From NCBI GenBank assembly GCA_045641625.1, contig JAZUHH010000017.1, positions 1 to 64,000 of the forward strand: a DNA stretch of 64,000 nucleotides. The letters are read 5' to 3'. The position numbers and the translations under genes are program-made. The notes beneath the pieces were generated by a model. It saw nothing but the letters and a program-made list of their open reading frames with translations, was not told the DNA's origin and did not search any database. Shown here in pieces: positions 26,806 through 34,913 of the stretch. Position 1 is the stretch's first letter; every line of letters begins with the position of its first letter. The DNA comes from UBA1723 sp045641625 (lineage in GTDB: Bacteria; Bacteroidota; Bacteroidia; Bacteroidales; Paludibacteraceae).

Positions 26806-27642
26806 TTATATTTCCACTTCGCCTTCGAATACTGTGGTTGCGCCGCCAGTCATATATACGTGGTTGTCGCTCTCTCTCCACTCTATTGTCAGGTCACCGC
26901 CGCGCAAGTGGACAGTAACTGTTCTGTCTGTGAGTCCGTTCAGAACTCCTGCGACTCCTACACCGCAGGCACCTGTACCGCAAGCCATTGTTTCGCCTGC
27001 ACCACGCTCCCAAACACGCATCTTGACTTCGCTTCTGCTCAACACTTCGACGAACTCTGTGTTGGTCTTGCGAGGGAAAGCTGAATGGCACTCGTATGAA
27101 GGGCCTATTTTTTCAAGGTCAAGTGAATCTATTCCTGTAGTAAATATTACCGAATGAGGGTTTCCCATACTCACGCAAGTCGTCAAAACCTTCTTGCCAA
27201 GAACCTCAATCTCCTGGGCAACAACCTTGTCCTTGTCAAAGATTGTCGGGATATTCAAACCCTTTAGTATCGGCTCGCCCATATCCACAGTAACTGTCTC
27301 GACCTTACCGTCTGCGCCAAGATGAACATTAAGCACCTTGACTCCTGCCAAAGTTTCAAGAGTGAAGCTTGTCTTTTTTGTAAGACCTTTGTCATAAACG
27401 AACTTGGCCACACAACGAGAAGCGTTACCACACATCTCAGCCTCCGAACCGTCAGAGTTGAACATACGCATACGGAAATCGCACTTCTCGCTTGGCATGA
27501 TCAAGACAAGACCGTCAGAACCTATGCCTGTGTGCCTGTCGCTCAACTTAATGGCAACATTCGAAATGTCCTCTATCTTCTCTTTCGAAGCATCTACATA
27601 AATGTAGTCGTTCGATATTCCGTGCATTTTTGTGAATCTCAT
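26806..27642 (-). CDS. dapF: Diaminopimelate epimerase
   Basis: PLP-independent epimerase of 278 residues that converts LL- to meso-diaminopimelate. The catalytic cysteine pair is seen in EMCGNASRC (residue about 72) and MACGTGACG (near 219). The N-terminal motif FTKMHGISNDYIYVD is canonical. It is the first gene of the dapF-dapL operon, with a TACCTTTG promoter 39 bp upstream. Confidence 0.95.
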   Translation of the reverse strand: MRFTKMHGISNDYIYVDASKEKIEDISNVAIKLSDRHTGIGSDGLVLIMPSEKCDFRMRMFNSDGSEAEMCGNASRCVAKFVYDKGLTKKTSFTLETLAGVKVLNVHLGADGKVETVTVDMGEPILKGLNIPTIFDKDKVVAQEIEVLGKKVLTTCVSMGNPHSVIFTTGIDSLDLEKIGPSYECHSAFPRKTNTEFVEVLSRSEVKMRVWERGAGETMACGTGACGVGVAGVLNGLTDRTVTVHLRGGDLTIEWRESDNHVYMTGGATTVFEGEVEI

Positions 27643-27680
27643 ACGCTCAACCTCGATTCTTTAAATTTGTTTTGACACTG

Positions 27681-27688
27681 CAAAGGTA
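27681..27688 (-). promoter_or_regulatory. -7 box TACCTTTG of dapF-dapL
   Basis: Reverse-strand TACCTTTGCAG lies 39 bp before the dapF start. Confidence 0.65.
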
Positions 27689-27860
27689 AAGCATTTGAAA
27701 GAGCCAAAAGGGAAAGAATAAAAGTTTGAAAGCAAATCTTTAAGTTTAGTTACAATTAACAAAGGAATTATATAACAAAATAACAATATAAAAGTAATTC
27801 TATATATTTTACTTACAATCTATAAGCAGATGTATCTTTTCTCGTCTAACCGGGAAACAA

Positions 27861-27896
27861 AATAAAAAACGGGATAAAGTATTTCTACCTTATCCC
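27861..27896 (-). terminator. Intrinsic terminator of RNA copy B
   Basis: GGGATAA (27871-27877) pairs with TTATCCC (27890-27896). On the reverse strand a GTTTTTTATTTT run follows. The sequence is unrelated to the terminator of copy A, while the position relative to the core is the same. Confidence 0.82.
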
Positions 27897-27992
27897 ATTT
27901 TTCAACTACAACTTTCATTGCAGTACAAAAGGATTTAATATTAGGACTAAACTACAAAAGAAATTCCGTTTCCCAACGAAACGCCTTTACGC
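27864..27992 (-). ncRNA. Putative sigma-54-dependent small RNA, copy B
   Basis: Predicted reverse-strand RNA of about 129 nt, starting AGCG at 27993-27990. A 5' hairpin CGTTTC/GAAACG lies in the variable leader. The core at 27952-27919 (GTTTAGTCCTAATATTA, AATCC, TTTTGTACTGCA) matches copy A with two short indels and one substitution. The stem ACTGCA/TGTAGT (27924-27919 with 27910-27905) keeps pairing through a G-U where copy A has A-U. No coding frame fits. The region between dapF and tex is otherwise empty of genes. Targets unknown. Confidence 0.72.
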
Positions 27993-28002
27993 TTATTATA
28001 AA

Positions 28003-28056
28003 TGCAAAAGGCGTGCCAAACTCCCAAAGAGGGACGAATAAATTTCTAAAAAGTTT
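28003..28056 (-). promoter_or_regulatory. Sigma-54 (-24/-12) promoter with shared upstream element, copy B
   Basis: Reverse strand TGGCACG (28018-28012), four bases, TTGCA (28007-28003) fits the RpoN consensus perfectly. The element AAACTTTTTAGAAATTTATTC begins at 28056, 38 bp before the TGG, mirroring copy A at 39 bp. The predicted start is at 27992-27993. Confidence 0.82.
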
Positions 28057-28126
28057 ATATATCCTTAAAAATCAACATAATAAATTTTAGCACAAATCCA
28101 AATAAAGAATATGAGGGATTCTATTT

Positions 28127-30259
28127 TCACTCCACTGACAAAGAAATTCTACCTGATTTGACATCAACATCAACAACTTTCACCTCTATTTGTTGTCCGA
28201 CATGGTACAAAGTCGTTGGATCTGTTCCTCGTCTGCAGTTCATTTGCGAGACGTGCAGCAGTCCGTCCTTATGAACTCCGATATTAACGAAAGCTCCGAA
28301 GTTTGTGACATTGGACACAATTCCTGGAACAACCATACCCTCTCTAAGGTCAGACACCTCATGGACATCGGCGAACGAGAACTGCTTTAGCGGCTGGCGA
28401 ACGTCAAGTCCGGGCTTTTCAAGCTCGTTCATTATGTCCTTGAGAGTCGGAAGACCAACGGAATCTGAAACGTACTTGCTTATATCGATGCCCTTGCGCT
28501 TGGCAGAGTCAGCGATAAGCTCCGCAACCGAGGACTTTGAATCCTTAGCCATCTTCTCAACAATCTTATAGCTTTCAGGGTGCACTGCAGTATTGTCAAG
28601 AGGGTTCTCTGCTCCCCTGATCCTCAAGAAGCCGGCACACTGCTCGTATGCTCTTGCTCCCAAGCGTGGCACCTTCTTCAGTTCGGCACGGGACTTGAAC
28701 ATTCCGTTTTCAGTCCTATAGTTCACAATGGCCTGGGCCAAAGCCGGACCAAGTCCGGACACATAGGACAACAAATGCTTGCTGGCTGTGTTCAAGTTCA
28801 CGCCAACCATGTTCACGGCACTCTCCACCACCCTGTCAAGAGAATCCTTGAGCTTCTTTTGATCGACATCATGCTGATACTGGCCGACACCTATGCTCTT
28901 CGGATCAATCTTCACAAGTTCCGCCAAAGGATCCTGAAGTCTGCGGCCTATGGATACAGCTCCTCGGACAGTCACATCTTCGTTCGGGAACTCCTCACGG
29001 GCAGTTTCGCTTGCAGAATAGATTGACGCACCGCTCTCGCTTACGACATAGACTTCTACATTGTCAATCTTCGCCTTCTTCAGCGTGTTTCTCACAAACT
29101 GCTCAGTCTCTCGGCTTGCAGTTCCGTCACCGATAGAAATTGCCTCGGTCCTGTACTTGGCAACAAGGTCAAGAAGTTTGACCTCTGCATCTGCCGACTT
29201 GGACACCGGAGGATGAGGAAAGACCACATCATGACAGAGCATATCTCCGTTCTTGCCAAGACACACAACCTTGCATCCAGTTCGGAAGCCTGGATCGAGG
29301 GCAATGACATTCTTTTCGCCCAACGGAGAAGACAGAAGCACCTGTTTCAAGTTCTTTGCAAACACATCTATTGCCACTTCATCGGCTTTCTCCTTGCTTA
29401 GATTTGCAAACTCCGTCTCTATGGCAGGGGTTACATAATCCTTGTACGCGGACTTGACAGCTTCGCCCACAAGGGAGTTAGACTCCGAGAACTGACCTTT
29501 CACAAACAAGTCCTCAAGACTCTCCAGACACCTCTCGTCCTCGCATTCAACCTTGACCTTCAGGAATCCCTCTCGTTCGCCTCTGCGCATTGCAAGAAGC
29601 CTGTGCGAACTGCATCGTGACAAAGGCTCGGAATTGTCGAAATAGTCCTTGTACTTTATCGCATCCGGCTCGTCCTTCTTCTTTTTGTCAACTTTGGAAG
29701 TTATCACAGCACCCCTTCGGAACGAGTTGCGGACACGATTGCGCACCCTCACATCCTCGCTTATCCACTCAACGATGATGTCCTTGGCTCCCGATATGGA
29801 GGCTTCGACATCATCTCCGAACTTGGCCGCGAGAGTCTCGAGCATTGCGTTGCTGGACTGCGCCATGATCATCTTTGCCAAAGGCTCCAGTCCCATTGCA
29901 CGCGCCTTCTCTGCCTTTGTCTGTCTCTTGGGTTTGTATGGCAGATAGAGGTCCTCAAGCTCCGTCATTGTCTGCGCGTCATTGATACGCTTCAGCAGTT
30001 CGGGAGTCAGCTTGTCCTGCGACTCTATCTGCTTTATTATTGCCTCTCGGCGCTTCTCTATCTCCTGAAGCTCCTTGTAAAGTTTGTCAATCTCGCCGAT
30101 CTCCACTTCGTTCATTCCTCCGGTCCTTTCCTTTCTGTATCGGCTGATGAACGGGATTGTGCATCCGTCATTGAAAAGTTCCAACGTGTTCTTCACATTC
30201 TCTGCACGCAGATTCAGTTCTTTGGCAATACGTGAAGCAAATTCCATCATGTTCTCCAT
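28127..30259 (-). CDS. tex: Tex-family RNA-binding transcription accessory protein
   Basis: The protein has 710 residues with the usual Tex layout: N-terminal helical domain (FISRYRKERTGGMNEVEI near residue 37), a YqgF/RNase H-like domain (VIALDPGFRTGCKVV near 325), helix-hairpin-helix motifs (LSYVSGLGPALAQAIVNYR) and a C-terminal S1 RNA-binding domain (VVPGIVSNVTNFGAFVNIG). It is thought to act with RNA polymerase and nucleic acids. It lies directly downstream of gyrB but is separated by a terminator. Confidence 0.93.
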   Translation of the reverse strand: MENMMEFASRIAKELNLRAENVKNTLELFNDGCTIPFISRYRKERTGGMNEVEIGEIDKLYKELQEIEKRREAIIKQIESQDKLTPELLKRINDAQTMTELEDLYLPYKPKRQTKAEKARAMGLEPLAKMIMAQSSNAMLETLAAKFGDDVEASISGAKDIIVEWISEDVRVRNRVRNSFRRGAVITSKVDKKKKDEPDAIKYKDYFDNSEPLSRCSSHRLLAMRRGEREGFLKVKVECEDERCLESLEDLFVKGQFSESNSLVGEAVKSAYKDYVTPAIETEFANLSKEKADEVAIDVFAKNLKQVLLSSPLGEKNVIALDPGFRTGCKVVCLGKNGDMLCHDVVFPHPPVSKSADAEVKLLDLVAKYRTEAISIGDGTASRETEQFVRNTLKKAKIDNVEVYVVSESGASIYSASETAREEFPNEDVTVRGAVSIGRRLQDPLAELVKIDPKSIGVGQYQHDVDQKKLKDSLDRVVESAVNMVGVNLNTASKHLLSYVSGLGPALAQAIVNYRTENGMFKSRAELKKVPRLGARAYEQCAGFLRIRGAENPLDNTAVHPESYKIVEKMAKDSKSSVAELIADSAKRKGIDISKYVSDSVGLPTLKDIMNELEKPGLDVRQPLKQFSFADVHEVSDLREGMVVPGIVSNVTNFGAFVNIGVHKDGLLHVSQMNCRRGTDPTTLYHVGQQIEVKVVDVDVKSGRISLSVE

Positions 30260-30277
30260 CTAGGTACTAATTAAGGT

Positions 30278-30314
30278 AAAAAAACAAAGAGAGCCACAAA
30301 ACGCAGCTCTCTTT
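30278..30314 (-). terminator. Terminator of gyrB
   Basis: AAAGAGAGC (30286-30294) pairs with GCTCTCTTT (30306-30314), followed on the reverse strand by GTTTTTTTAC. Confidence 0.82.
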
Positions 30315-30336
30315 AATGATATGATAAACTGTCTGA

Positions 30337-32289
30337 TTATGCGTCAATATCTGCATAGACTGCATTCTCTTCGATAAACTTACGGCGAGGAGCAACGTCA
30401 TCACCCATAAGGATAGAGAATGTAACATCCGCCTCAGAGAAATCCTCGAGAGTAACCTGCTTCAATGTGCGCTTGTCCGGATCCATTGTTGTCTCCTTCA
30501 ACTGGACTTCGCTCATCTCTCCAAGTCCCTTGTATCGCTGGATCTTGATTCCTGCCTCGCTTCCTCCACCATACTGCATGATGAACTTGTCGCGCTGATT
30601 GTCATCCCAGCAGTATTCCTCGACCTTACCCTTCGAGCACTTGTAAAGCGGAGCCATAGCGATATAAACATAGCCCTTCTCGATAAGTTCCCTCATTCTG
30701 CGGAAGAAGAAAGTCAAGATCAAAGTGTCGATATGCGAACCATCGACATCGGCATCGGTCATGATGATGATCTTGTGGTAGCGAAGCTTTGAAAGGTTCA
30801 ACGCCTTAGGGTCCTCCTCAGTACCGATAGTCACACCCAACGCAGTATAGATGTTTCTGATCTCCTCGCTGTCCAAGACTCTGTGGTCTGCGGCTTTCTC
30901 CACGTTCAAGATCTTACCTCTCAAAGGAAGGATTGCCTGGAAGTGGCGGTCACGTCCCTGCTTGGCAGTACCACCGGCCGAATCTCCCTCGACAAGGAAC
31001 AGCTCGCACTTCTCCGGATCCTTGTCCGAACAGTCGGCAAGCTTACCAGGAAGGCCGGCACCGGAAAGAGGGTTCTTTCTCTGCACCATCTTTCTTGCGT
31101 TTGCGGCAGCTATACGTGCCTTTGCAGCAAGAACGACCTTGTCAATGATTGTAGTTGCCTGCTTTGGATTCTCCTCAAGATAAGCCTCAAGAGCCTCTGC
31201 CACCGCCTTATCTACAATTCCCTGTATTTCGCTGTTTCCTAGCTTTGTCTTTGTCTGTCCCTCGAACTGAGGCTCAGCAACCTTGACCGAGACAACGGCA
31301 GTAAGTCCCTCACGGAAATCTTCTGGGTTGATCTCTACCTTTGCCTTTTCAAGAATCTTCTTGTCATCGGCATATTTCTTCAGTGTACGAGTCAAGGCGC
31401 GACGGAAACCGTTCACGTGGGTTCCGTGCTCTATTGTGTTGATGTTGTTCACATACGAAGTCAAACTCTCGTTGAAAGTTGTGTTGTATGCCATAGCAAC
31501 CTCGACAGGAGTTCCATACTTGTCAGTATTTATATGGATGACATCCGGAACAAGGCGCTCCTTGGCTCTCTCCAAATACTCAACGAACTCGCAAAGTCCC
31601 TTCTCAGAGTAGTAGCACTCCTTTTTGAACTCGCCATTCTCCAAAGTCTCTCTCTTGTCTGTCAAAGAGATACGGATTCCGGCATTCAAATATGCAAGCT
31701 CACGTAGTCTGTGAGCAAGAGTGTCGAACTTATATTCAGTCTCTGTAAAGATTGTTCCGTCCGGATGGAAAGTTACGCTTGTACCTGTACCCTCAGCAGG
31801 ACCAACCTCCTTGACGGGGAACGCAGGCTTACCCTTGCTGTACTCCTGCACATAAAGTTTTCCTCCACGTCTTACCTCGACATGCAGGAAGTCGGAAAGT
31901 GCGTTCACACACGACACACCCACACCGTGAAGTCCTCCGGAAACCTTGTATGAATCCTTGTTGAACTTACCTCCGGCATGAAGGACAGTAAGGACGACCT
32001 CCAACGCAGAGCGCTTCTCCTTAGGGTGCATATCCACTGGGATACCGCGACCATCATCATTGACAGTGATCGAGTTATCCTCGTTGACAAACACATCTAT
32101 ATTATGACAATAACCTGCAAGAGCCTCATCAATAGAGTTATCCACAACCTCGTTTACCAAGTGATGCAATCCCTTCGGACCGATATCACCAATATACATG
32201 GCTGGACGCTTTCTAACAGCCTCAAGACCTTCCAGCACCTGGATACTACTACCAGAGTATTCTTCTTCGGTTTTATTTTCTGCGCTCAT
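30337..32289 (-). CDS. gyrB: DNA gyrase subunit B
   Basis: GHKL ATPase topoisomerase B subunit of 650 residues. It shows the ATP site (NEVVDNSIDEALAGYC, DDGRGIPVD, GGLHGVGVSCVNALS), the Toprim motif EGDSAGGTAKQGRDR with PLRGKILNVEKA, and DADVDGSHI metal-binding residues. The length is normal for GyrB lacking the proteobacterial insert. It introduces negative supercoils with GyrA, which is not in the window. A hairpin CGCCC-GAAA-GGGCG (32322-32335) sits in the short 5' leader. Confidence 0.9.
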   Translation of the reverse strand: MSAENKTEEEYSGSSIQVLEGLEAVRKRPAMYIGDIGPKGLHHLVNEVVDNSIDEALAGYCHNIDVFVNEDNSITVNDDGRGIPVDMHPKEKRSALEVVLTVLHAGGKFNKDSYKVSGGLHGVGVSCVNALSDFLHVEVRRGGKLYVQEYSKGKPAFPVKEVGPAEGTGTSVTFHPDGTIFTETEYKFDTLAHRLRELAYLNAGIRISLTDKRETLENGEFKKECYYSEKGLCEFVEYLERAKERLVPDVIHINTDKYGTPVEVAMAYNTTFNESLTSYVNNINTIEHGTHVNGFRRALTRTLKKYADDKKILEKAKVEINPEDFREGLTAVVSVKVAEPQFEGQTKTKLGNSEIQGIVDKAVAEALEAYLEENPKQATTIIDKVVLAAKARIAAANARKMVQRKNPLSGAGLPGKLADCSDKDPEKCELFLVEGDSAGGTAKQGRDRHFQAILPLRGKILNVEKAADHRVLDSEEIRNIYTALGVTIGTEEDPKALNLSKLRYHKIIIMTDADVDGSHIDTLILTFFFRRMRELIEKGYVYIAMAPLYKCSKGKVEEYCWDDNQRDKFIMQYGGGSEAGIKIQRYKGLGEMSEVQLKETTMDPDKRTLKQVTLEDFSEADVTFSILMGDDVAPRRKFIEENAVYADIDA

Positions 32290-32321
32290 TATATATAATA
32301 GTATGATTACAAATTATCTTA

Positions 32322-32354
32322 ACGCCCGAAAGGGCGAAACAACACGCAAAGATA
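32322..32354 (-). promoter_or_regulatory. gyrB promoter and leader hairpin
   Basis: The -7 box TATCTTTG is on the reverse strand at 32354-32347. The leader contains the stem CGCCC/GGGCG with a GAAA-type tetraloop region. A tight leader hairpin close to the start could affect translation or mRNA stability; that is inference. Confidence 0.65.
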
Positions 32355-32852
32355 CAAAAAAAATTAAAACAAAGCCATTTTTTCAAAAAAATTGATTTTG
32401 ATGTCAAATAAGAAACTCTGTATATATAGATAAGGGATAGTACGCAAGAGCCAAAAGAGAGCCACAAACGTCTTTTCTAATCACGTACAAACGCACGAAC
32501 ATATAGCAAGCCTCTGTTCTCCATCAGCAAGTCCCGAAATCGGCACGCAACTTGTCGCTCCCGCGTCATGGCGACTTACGGGCAAAAAGGATCCTTTCAA
32601 AAAGCGAATCAAAAAGATCGCAAACAAAATAACAGCTGTATTTACCCCATCCGTACACCCTAAAATCCAAACACAAATTCAAAGAGTCTTTGCCATCGCT
32701 AAAAAGACCAAACCCTACAAATGCAAAAGGTAAGCAGCATTTCCTGAATTATAATCTCAAGAACAAAGTCCGTACACCCAAAAAAGCGCCAAAAACAACA
32801 TTCTACAAATCAACACTTTACAAACATTTTCCAAAAAAAGTTGCAAAATCAT
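32355..32852. other. About 500 bases with no supported gene
   Basis: Between the gyrB promoter and the tRNA promoter. No conserved protein, RNA or mobile-element signature was recognised. CCGTACACCC occurs twice (about 32660 and 32771), and there is a small stem GTCGC/GCGAC near 32553-32574. A sigma-54-like site at 32541 lacks the essential GC. Confidence 0.4.
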
Positions 32853-32883
32853 TTGGTCAGTAGCCACAAAAGAACTAATTTTG
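32853..32883 (+). promoter_or_regulatory. Promoter of tRNA-Asp
   Basis: TTTG at 32853-32856 and TAATTTTG at 32876-32883, spaced 19 bp: a canonical Bacteroidota pair 36 bp upstream of the tRNA. Confidence 0.75.
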
Positions 32884-32919
32884 CATCGCAATCGAGAAAC
32901 GGAGTTGCAAAACATATTT

Positions 32920-32993
32920 GGTGTGGTAGTTCAGCTGGTTAGAATACATGCCTGTCACGCATGGGGTCGCGGGTTCGAGTCCCGTCCATACCG
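32920..32993 (+). tRNA. tRNA-Asp (anticodon GTC)
   Basis: Acceptor GGTGTGG with CCATACC (one G-U), D arm AGTTCAGCTGGTTAGAAT, anticodon loop CTGTCAC and T arm GGGTTCGAGTCCC. The discriminator is G and CCA is not encoded. Confidence 0.96.
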
Positions 32994-32999
32994 CAAGAA

Positions 33000-33031
33000 A
33001 GACGCACGGTGATCTACTGCGCGTCTTTTTG
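33000..33031 (+). terminator. Terminator after tRNA-Asp
   Basis: AGACGC (33000-33005) with GCGTCT (33021-33026), then TTTTT. Confidence 0.65.
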
Positions 33032-33057
33032 TTTATTAAACGGAGGCTATTTGACTT

Positions 33058-33130
33058 GCCGATGTGGCTCAGTTGGTAGAGCGTCGCATTCGTAATGCGC
33101 AGGTCACGAGTTCGAGTCTCGTCATCGGCT
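33058..33130 (+). tRNA. tRNA-Thr (anticodon CGT)
   Basis: Acceptor GCCGATG with CATCGGC, D arm GCTCAGTTGGTAGAGC, anticodon loop TTCGTAA, T arm GAGTTCGAGTCTC, discriminator T. CCA is not encoded. It reads ACG codons. Confidence 0.95.
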
Positions 33131-33235
33131 CTCCTTTTTTATTTAATTTTTATTTTGTTCTCCTCTGTTTCATTCGTGATGAAAGGCAGGGGATTTTTTA
33201 CGGATCTGATTGACACAACATAATACATCAGGGCT

Positions 33236-33307
33236 GGCTTCGTAGTTCAACGGATAGAATACGAGTTTCCTAAACTTTAGATCCGGGTTCGATTCCCGGC
33301 GAGGCTA
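33236..33307 (+). tRNA. tRNA-Arg (anticodon CCT)
   Basis: Acceptor GGCTTCG with CGAGGCT (two G-U pairs), anticodon loop TTCCTAA, T arm CGGGTTCGATTCCCG, discriminator A. The anticodon stem is weak. It reads AGG codons. Confidence 0.9.
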
Positions 33308-33318
33308 CAAAAAGCGAT

Positions 33319-33350
33319 GGCTTGCGAACAGACGGATTGCAAGCCTTTTT
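33319..33350 (+). terminator. Terminator after tRNA-Arg
   Basis: GGCTTGC (33319-33325) pairs with GCAAGCC (33339-33345), followed by TTTTTATTTTTT. Confidence 0.85.
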
Positions 33351-33368
33351 ATTTTTTAGGGGACACTC

Positions 33369-33899
33369 ATGAAAGAAAACCACAAGACTGGGAAGGGTTA
33401 CTTTGACTTGCTGATAAAGAACATGAGCAAGACTAAAACATACTTCATCCTGATACACGTAGCAATATTCATCATTGTTTCTTTATTGGCTTTGGGCATT
33501 CTGGAAGTATTTCACATTTCTTTCAGCGGAAGTACAAGTATCGATTTGCATTTGGTTATAGCTGCCGGCATAGGATTTGTCTCAACCTTGCTGGCGTATG
33601 TGCTTCTGAACGATTTAATCATGTTTCTAATAAGCGACAGAACTAATCGGAACCTCCTAGAAAATGCAAGCGAAGACGAACTAGCCAACGCGTACTTCAT
33701 CCTTGGCCTCACAACAGAAGCGACAGATGAAGAAATAGAAGCGACAACGGAAGAAATTTGCGAAATGCTAAACAAGAAATTTATTGGAGTTGAGAAAGAT
33801 GACCTTTATGCCAACATCGATTTGGCAGACGACGCTTGCAAACTAATCCTCTCAAAGAGAGGCAAATGTATCGAACATCAAGCACACCGTCAACTCTAA
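33369..33899 (+). CDS. Two-span membrane protein of unknown function
   Basis: The protein has 176 residues. Two hydrophobic segments (about residues 25-48 and 59-85) are followed by an acidic cytoplasmic or periplasmic domain rich in Glu and Asp, including TEATDEEIEATTEEICEML. No family was recognised. It begins 19 nt after the tRNA-Arg terminator, without a clear -7 box, and ends 46 nt before the promoter of the HPr-kinase-like gene. It may or may not belong to the downstream cassette. Confidence 0.6.
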   Translation: MKENHKTGKGYFDLLIKNMSKTKTYFILIHVAIFIIVSLLALGILEVFHISFSGSTSIDLHLVIAAGIGFVSTLLAYVLLNDLIMFLISDRTNRNLLENASEDELANAYFILGLTTEATDEEIEATTEEICEMLNKKFIGVEKDDLYANIDLADDACKLILSKRGKCIEHQAHRQL

Positions 33900-33945
33900 A
33901 GCCAAATTTTTATCCATATATCACCTCACAAACAAGATATTTTTG

Positions 33946-33953
33946 TAAATTTG
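33946..33953 (+). promoter_or_regulatory. -7 box TAAATTTG of the kinase-like/exporter cassette
   Basis: TAAATTTGC lies 41 bp upstream of the ATG at 33995. It favours that start over an in-frame ATG at 33836, which lies inside the preceding gene. Confidence 0.65.
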
Positions 33954-33994
33954 CAAGAAGGAATACTTTGAGCATACAAAAGGGGAATATAAAT

Positions 33995-34885
33995 ATGCAA
34001 TCATATATCTATAACATAGCCGAATGGAAAGTAACAGTTTGTTTCCTTGAGCCAAATCAGGAAGCAAACATTGAAATGCTTCCATCCTTCCAAAACTTTC
34101 GAGTTGCAGAGTCAGACTGCGAGCCGCTGTTCACAATGACAGTGGACCAGTCCCTTGAACTTGTAAGTGAAGATGACTGCACATACACTAACACAGAGCA
34201 GACTAACAACGGAGACATCAAGGTAAGCAAAACCCAAGACAAAGGCTATCAGTTCACGATATATGACCTGCACGGAGATATTTGCGCCATGATGCAGAGC
34301 AACGACAACTTCAGCGACTGCAAATGCAGAGTGTATGGCAAAGCAAGCCAACGAAGTTTCGGCATGAACAACGCAATGATGCTGGCCTACGCCTTTGCAG
34401 GAGCAAGACATAGCACGATATTGGTCCATGCCTCGGTAATCCGCCATAATGGCAACGGCTACGCATTTGTTGCACGAAGCGGCACAGGCAAAAGCACGCA
34501 GACTCAAAACTGGATGAAGATGATCGAGAACTGCGACCTGCTCAACGACGACAATCCCGCCGTGCGCATCATAGACGGGCAAGCATTGATATACGGAACC
34601 CCTTGGAGCGGCAAAACTCCCTGCTACAAGCAGGAGAAAGCGAAACTCGCCGCAGTAACAAAGATTGACAGACAGCCAACGAACTATGTCGAGAAAGTTC
34701 CAAAACTCGTTGGATTCAATAATCTCCTTTCGTCTTGTTCCGTACTGCGTTGTGACAAGGACACTCATCTTGGCATCTGCGACACAGTTTCTGCCGTCTG
34801 CTCTTCAGTCGGCAGCTATATACTGCATTGTACAGCAGATCCGGAAAGCGCACTTGTATGCTACGAAGGAATAGCCAACAAATAA
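33995..34885 (+). CDS. HPr kinase-like (HprK-related) protein
   Basis: The protein has 296 residues from the ATG at 33995. A P-loop ARSGTGKST lies at 160-168, followed by LLNDDNPAVRI and IYGTPWSGKTPCYKQE, the arrangement seen in the HPr kinase/PEP-carboxykinase-like proteins that accompany lasso and other peptide clusters. The N-terminal 115 residues are of unknown fold. In paeninodin-type lasso clusters a kinase of this kind phosphorylates the precursor's C-terminus; applying that here is inference. It is the first gene of a tight run of four. Confidence 0.72.
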   Translation: MQSYIYNIAEWKVTVCFLEPNQEANIEMLPSFQNFRVAESDCEPLFTMTVDQSLELVSEDDCTYTNTEQTNNGDIKVSKTQDKGYQFTIYDLHGDICAMMQSNDNFSDCKCRVYGKASQRSFGMNNAMMLAYAFAGARHSTILVHASVIRHNGNGYAFVARSGTGKSTQTQNWMKMIENCDLLNDDNPAVRIIDGQALIYGTPWSGKTPCYKQEKAKLAAVTKIDRQPTNYVEKVPKLVGFNNLLSSCSVLRCDKDTHLGICDTVSAVCSSVGSYILHCTADPESALVCYEGIANK

Positions 34886-34913
34886 ATCTTACGCAGACTA
34901 ACCATACAGAACT

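Noticed and set aside
30337..32289. gyrB as parE
   Set aside because: Length and motifs fit GyrB; without genome-wide comparison ParE cannot be fully excluded, but the solo position and leader favour gyrB.
32541..32556. Sigma-54-like site CGGCACGCAACTTGTC
   Set aside because: The -12 GC is replaced by GT, and no RNA core follows it.
33270..33458. Reverse open frame ending ASPGIEPGSKV
   Set aside because: This sequence is a well-known artefact of reading the antisense of a tRNA gene (here tRNA-Arg).
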